This document shows, one piece after another, positions 60,884 through 64,000 of a DNA stretch of 64,000 nt. The first letter of the stretch is position 1. The number at the start of each line of letters is the position of its first letter. The position numbers and the translations under genes were made by a program. The stretch is taken from positions 1-64,000 of the forward strand of contig MWFB01000007.1 in NCBI GenBank assembly GCA_002071385.1, read 5' to 3'. The notes under the pieces were generated by a model. That model was not told the DNA's origin. It worked only from the letters and a program-made list of their open reading frames with translations, and made no database searches. The stretch is from Bacteroidetes bacterium ADurb.Bin013. Its GTDB lineage: Bacteria > Bacteroidota > Bacteroidia > Bacteroidales > UBA932.

Positions 60884-61624
60884 ATGCAGGCAATGATTCT
60901 CGCTGCGGGTCTCGGTACCCGGTTGAAACCCATTACAGATAAGCTCCCCAAAGCCCTTGTCCCGGTAAGGTTGCAGGACGGGAGCCATAAGCCATTGCTT
61001 GAATTATTGCTGGACAAGATGAGTGAACAAGGCGTAAACCGCTTTGTGATCAATGTGCATCATCTTGCCGGTCAGATAAGAACTTTCATTAAAGATTACC
61101 TGGAAAGAAAAGGGCTACCCATTCAGATTGCAGTTTCCGATGAGAGCCAGCTACTGCTTGACACCGGGGGAGCCATCCGTGAAGCCCGTTCGCTGCTGGA
61201 TCATGCTGAACCTTTCCTGGTACACAATGTGGATATTCTGTCAAACCTGCACCTCGACGACCTTTATAGCCGTCATAAGGAGTCTGACTTGGCAACCTTG
61301 CTGGTCAGTCAAAGGGATACACCGCGTCAGCTGCTCTTTGACAAGCAATGGCACCTGGTGGGGTGGACAAATACCCAGAAAGGAGAATTCCGCTGGGTTC
61401 GCGAGGCTTACCCTATGAAAGACTGTATGATGCGTGCTTTCGCCGGAATTCATATCATGTCCCCCCTGGTAATGCCCCTGATGGACCCGTGGCCCCGGAT
61501 TTTTTCAGTGATCGACTTTTACCTTGAAACCGCCAGGACTGAGGTGGTACGCGGGATAGAAATCCCCGGACTGGAGATTACTGACATCGGAAAACCCGGC
61601 ACACTGGAAAATTTGATACTATGA
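60884..61624 (+). CDS. murU: MurU-type N-acetylmuramate-1-phosphate uridylyltransferase
   Basis: A 246-residue nucleotidyltransferase with MILAAGLGTRLKPITDKLPKAL in part GLGTRLKPITDKLPKAL (NTP loop), VHNVDILSN (metal Asp) and the C-terminal EITDIGKPGTLE. It would convert MurNAc-1-phosphate and UTP to UDP-MurNAc, by-passing the fosfomycin-sensitive MurA step. Coupling to the AmgK gene argues for MurU rather than a sugar-1-phosphate enzyme of another pathway. It overlaps the PatB gene by ATGA. Confidence 0.88.
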   Translation: MQAMILAAGLGTRLKPITDKLPKALVPVRLQDGSHKPLLELLLDKMSEQGVNRFVINVHHLAGQIRTFIKDYLERKGLPIQIAVSDESQLLLDTGGAIREARSLLDHAEPFLVHNVDILSNLHLDDLYSRHKESDLATLLVSQRDTPRQLLFDKQWHLVGWTNTQKGEFRWVREAYPMKDCMMRAFAGIHIMSPLVMPLMDPWPRIFSVIDFYLETARTEVVRGIEIPGLEITDIGKPGTLENLIL

Positions 61625-62802
61625 AATACGATTTTGACACCATTATTGACAGAAGAGGAACAGATACCGTAAAGATCGGGCGTTTGAAAGAGCTTTTTGG
61701 AAAAGAAGACCTGATCCCCTTATGGGTGGCCGATATGGACTTTGAAACGCCGCCTTTTATAAGAAAAGCCTTGGAAGACAGATTCAGACACCCGATTTTC
61801 GGGTATACGATAGCTTTTGAAGATTACTGGCAATCTATCATATCTTGGTTGAAATACCTGCATGGCTGGGAAATACGCCGCGAGTGGCTAACCTACATTC
61901 CGGGAATAGTCAAGGGTATAGGACTGGCAATCGTACATTTTACAGGGAAAGGCGATCATGTGATCATACAACCCCCGGTTTACCATCCTTTCCGTATGGT
62001 AACCGAACGAAACGGAAGGGTAGTACAAAACAATCCATTGATCTGGGACGGTACCCGTTACCAGATGGACCTGGATCACATGGAAGACGTTCTGAAACGC
62101 CGCAGGTGCCCCCTGTTGGTGCTCTCTAACCCCCACAATCCGGGAGGCTGCATGTGGAGCAAGGAAACCCTTGCCGATTTGGCTCATATCTGTTATAAAT
62201 ACAATGTTACCGTGATCTCTGACGAGATCCATGCCGACATGCCTATGTTCGGGAACCGCCACACACCCTTCACGTCTGTTTCCCAGGAGGCGGCGCAGGT
62301 AGGCATTGTGTTCGGGGCTCCATCAAAAACCTTTAATATGGCGGGACTGGTCAGTTCTTTTGCTGTCATAGAGAATCCACAGCTCAGGAAAGCTTTCTAT
62401 GGATTTTTACATGCCTGCGAACTGGACGATCCCACCTTGATAGCCACTATTGCCACGCATGCTGCTTATAGCCAGGGAAAGGAATGGCACAGACAGATGC
62501 TTGATTACGTGGAAAATAACATAAATTATGTGGTGACCCAGCTACCCCGCCTGATTCCCCTGATCAAGGCACCCCGTCCCGAGGCCTCTTTCCTTGTATG
62601 GCTGGATTGCAGGGATCTGAAAAAAGCAGGTATAGAAGACATTCCCGGCTTTTTTACCGGTGCAGGACTGGCTCTGAATGACGGTTCCATGTTTGGCCCG
62701 GGGGGAGAGGGTTTTATGCGGCTGAACGTAGGCTGCCCTAAGATAATTCTTGAGAAAGCGCTGGAACAGTTATACGACCATTACAGGAGCATTATCTGCT
62801 GA
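61621..62802 (+). CDS. PatB/MalY-family PLP-dependent C-S lyase (aminotransferase fold)
   Basis: A 393-residue fold-type I PLP enzyme. Family marks are LPLWVADMDFETPPFI-like (LWVADMDFETPPFIRKAL), FGYTIAFEDYWQSIISWL, VLSNPHNPGG, SDEIHADMP and APSKTFNMAGL with the PLP lysine. Members cleave cystathionine or other cysteine conjugates. The operon partners are wall-recycling genes, which offers no clear biochemical link. The 3' end overlaps the convergent SDR gene by 11 bp. Confidence 0.9.
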   Translation: MKYDFDTIIDRRGTDTVKIGRLKELFGKEDLIPLWVADMDFETPPFIRKALEDRFRHPIFGYTIAFEDYWQSIISWLKYLHGWEIRREWLTYIPGIVKGIGLAIVHFTGKGDHVIIQPPVYHPFRMVTERNGRVVQNNPLIWDGTRYQMDLDHMEDVLKRRRCPLLVLSNPHNPGGCMWSKETLADLAHICYKYNVTVISDEIHADMPMFGNRHTPFTSVSQEAAQVGIVFGAPSKTFNMAGLVSSFAVIENPQLRKAFYGFLHACELDDPTLIATIATHAAYSQGKEWHRQMLDYVENNINYVVTQLPRLIPLIKAPRPEASFLVWLDCRDLKKAGIEDIPGFFTGAGLALNDGSMFGPGGEGFMRLNVGCPKIILEKALEQLYDHYRSIIC

Positions 62803-63526
62803 CAAAACGCTGCAGGTTTATCCTTTCCCATATCCAACCGGGTATCATGTGCCAGACGCATACTATGACACGGTAACGCCAGTCAATGACAACCCTGCGT
62901 TTCCCTTTACGTAACCCCTGTACGATCTTGCGTGCCACATAAGGGGTTTTCATCATTAGCGGGTAAGAATGATGCAGAAAGTCTGTCTTGACAAATCCAG
63001 GCTGGATGTCTGTGATTGTAATTCCATATTTCCCATTATGGGACAATTGGGCCAGTGCAGTAAGGTAAGTCATCTGGAAGCGTTTTGAAGACGAATACAA
63101 GGCGTTCAGAGCTATGCCCCGCCTGCCTGCAACAGAAGTCACGGCAGCCAGGTGTCCGCCTTTCTGCTCTTTAAAATAGCGGAAAGCATGATTTGTCATA
63201 TTGATAAATCCGTTGACATTGGTCCTGACAACCTCTTTTTCCAGCGAAGGATCAAGATCCGGGTTGTACCTGCCGTTACCTGAACAATGCAGGTACAGGT
63301 CCATGCCTCCCAGCTTGTCAATAAGATGCTGAAGCAATACAGGGGCATCTTCCCGGGTCACATCTATCACTTCATATGCTATGGACTGAGGTTGAAGAGC
63401 CTGAATTTGCTTTAGCCTCTCTTCCCGTCTTCCGGCAATGCCAACATGCCAGCCTTCACTGAGAAGGAGAAGGGCTACTTCCCGTCCAATGCCCGATGTG
63501 GCTCCCATGATGACAGCGCGCTTCAT
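62792..63526 (-). CDS. Short-chain dehydrogenase/reductase
   Basis: A 244-residue SDR with the cofactor motif GATSGIGREVA (8-18), the catalytic Ser region VTSVAGRRG and YSSSKRFQ (YxxxK). A hydrophobic C-terminal part (YRVIVCVWHMIPGWIWERI) is unusual and may touch the membrane. Substrate unknown. The gene upstream on the same strand ends 3 bp before its start, so the two are co-transcribed. Confidence 0.9.
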   Translation of the reverse strand: MKRAVIMGATSGIGREVALLLLSEGWHVGIAGRREERLKQIQALQPQSIAYEVIDVTREDAPVLLQHLIDKLGGMDLYLHCSGNGRYNPDLDPSLEKEVVRTNVNGFINMTNHAFRYFKEQKGGHLAAVTSVAGRRGIALNALYSSSKRFQMTYLTALAQLSHNGKYGITITDIQPGFVKTDFLHHSYPLMMKTPYVARKIVQGLRKGKRRVVIDWRYRVIVCVWHMIPGWIWERINLQRFVSR

Positions 63527-63529
63527 ACC

Positions 63530-64000
63530 TCATTCATTGAATTTGTTCTTTTTTCTCAACAGCCCGTAGCCGATACGTTTGTTATTCCTCCTTTCCCTGA
63601 TTTCTTCAAGTGTCTTGCTGTCCCCCCGGACGGGCATATCGTGCCGGGCTGCGTCCTCCAGGAATTTCCATGCATATTCCGAGGCAATGACGGCATCTTT
63701 CACCTTAGGAAGGGAAGGGTCAAGGGTTCCCCGGATGACAGATTCGGCAAAAAGGTCCAGTAAGATATCCAGGTTCTTGTCTCCGAAAGGTTTCCGGATT
63801 GTCTGTGTTTTGGTGATTCCGTGCAGTTCCACCGTGGCTGTTACAAAATCATGGGTCATTCTTGCAATGCCCTTGGTACCGATCAAATCAACATACCCGT
63901 TGTGGATAAGGTCCTTTGCAAGCTGTCCGTATACATGCCCCTGGGTTATGTCAAAGACAATGCCGTTTTCAAAGGTTCCGTGAGCCTGCAGCCACCATGG
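63530..64000 (-). CDS. Gfo/Idh/MocA-like oxidoreductase, C-terminal part (5' end outside window)
   Basis: The minus strand is open from the right edge (64000) to a TGA at 63530, 156 residues. The visible part begins within a beta-sheet region (WWLQAHGTFENGIVFDITQ) and continues with GYVDLIGTKGIARM, LDILLDLFAESVIRG, VKDAVIASEYAWKFLEDA and the ending GDSKTLEEIRERRNN. This pattern fits the substrate-side C-terminal domain of Gfo/Idh/MocA dehydrogenases. The NAD-binding half is off the window, so the call is tentative. It lies directly upstream of the SDR gene in one transcript. Confidence 0.5.
   Translation of the reverse strand, partial: PWWLQAHGTFENGIVFDITQGHVYGQLAKDLIHNGYVDLIGTKGIARMTHDFVTATVELHGITKTQTIRKPFGDKNLDILLDLFAESVIRGTLDPSLPKVKDAVIASEYAWKFLEDAARHDMPVRGDSKTLEEIRERRNNKRIGYGLLRKKNKFNE

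Noticed and set aside
1-64000. tRNA, rRNA, CRISPR arrays and insertion sequences
   Set aside because: All intergenic gaps were inspected; none has a cloverleaf-like, repeat-spacer or transposase pattern.

Overview
The window reads as chromosomal DNA of an anaerobic or fermentative member of the Bacteroidetes, most likely Bacteroidales/Marinilabiliales. The evidence is repeated -7 promoter elements of the TAnnTTTG type in front of most transcription units, a TonB-dependent receptor paired with a DUF4249 lipoprotein, DUF4369, DUF3810, golvesin-type and GIN-domain (DUF2807) proteins, and a complete lysine fermentation operon. Coding density is high, many genes overlap by ATGA or TGATG junctions, and no rRNA, tRNA, CRISPR array or insertion sequence was seen.

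Positions 1-10.8 kb hold a tungsten/pterin-cofactor locus. A leftward operon (moeA, compact moaA, moaC, MOSC-Mog fusion) makes the pterin cofactor. Divergent from it are wtpB and wtpC (tungstate/molybdate permease and ATPase). A second leftward operon carries a ThiF-like E1, a ThiS/MoaD-like sulfur carrier, a lipoprotein with sulfite-oxidase-fold features, and WtpA, whose sequence follows the tungstate-specific WtpA family rather than ModA. Divergent from that is a 716-residue aldehyde:ferredoxin oxidoreductase family tungstoenzyme. Import, cofactor synthesis and the presumed client enzyme thus lie together. A DUF4369 lipoprotein runs off the left edge.

Positions 10.8-26.9 kb hold mostly housekeeping and envelope genes: htpG; a large secreted amidase/golvesin protein; a rightward operon of DUF3810 protease-like protein, ECF sigma factor, small membrane protein, two GIN-domain proteins and an M19 dipeptidase; a serine hydrolase and pyrD; a Cro/CI-like regulator with three 24-bp-phased palindromes upstream; a QueA-type enzyme; and a CPA1 cation/proton antiporter.

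Positions 26.9-38.8 kb form one rightward lysine-fermentation operon: atoD, kat, kce, kdd, kamA, kamB, kamC, kamD, kamE, atoA and a thiolase. Lysine is isomerised twice, oxidised, cleaved with acetyl-CoA to acetoacetate and 3-aminobutyryl-CoA, and the latter appears to be transaminated (Kat) instead of deaminated by Kal. The CoA-transferase subunits flank the pathway genes. An acyl-CoA synthetase follows, then queH on the other strand.

Positions 41-52.9 kb contain an RND tripartite efflux operon and a leftward outer-membrane uptake operon (hypothetical secreted protein, TonB receptor, DUF4249 lipoprotein, MG2-like surface protein). Positions 53-62.8 kb form a cell-wall recycling block: tandem glycosyltransferase, SpoIID/LytB-domain protein, AmpG-like permease, NamZ-type muramidase (DUF1343), GH18-like lipoprotein with an altered active site, an AmgK-RapZ fusion, MurU and a PatB-type lyase. 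An SDR enzyme and a partial Gfo/Idh/MocA-like oxidoreductase close the window.
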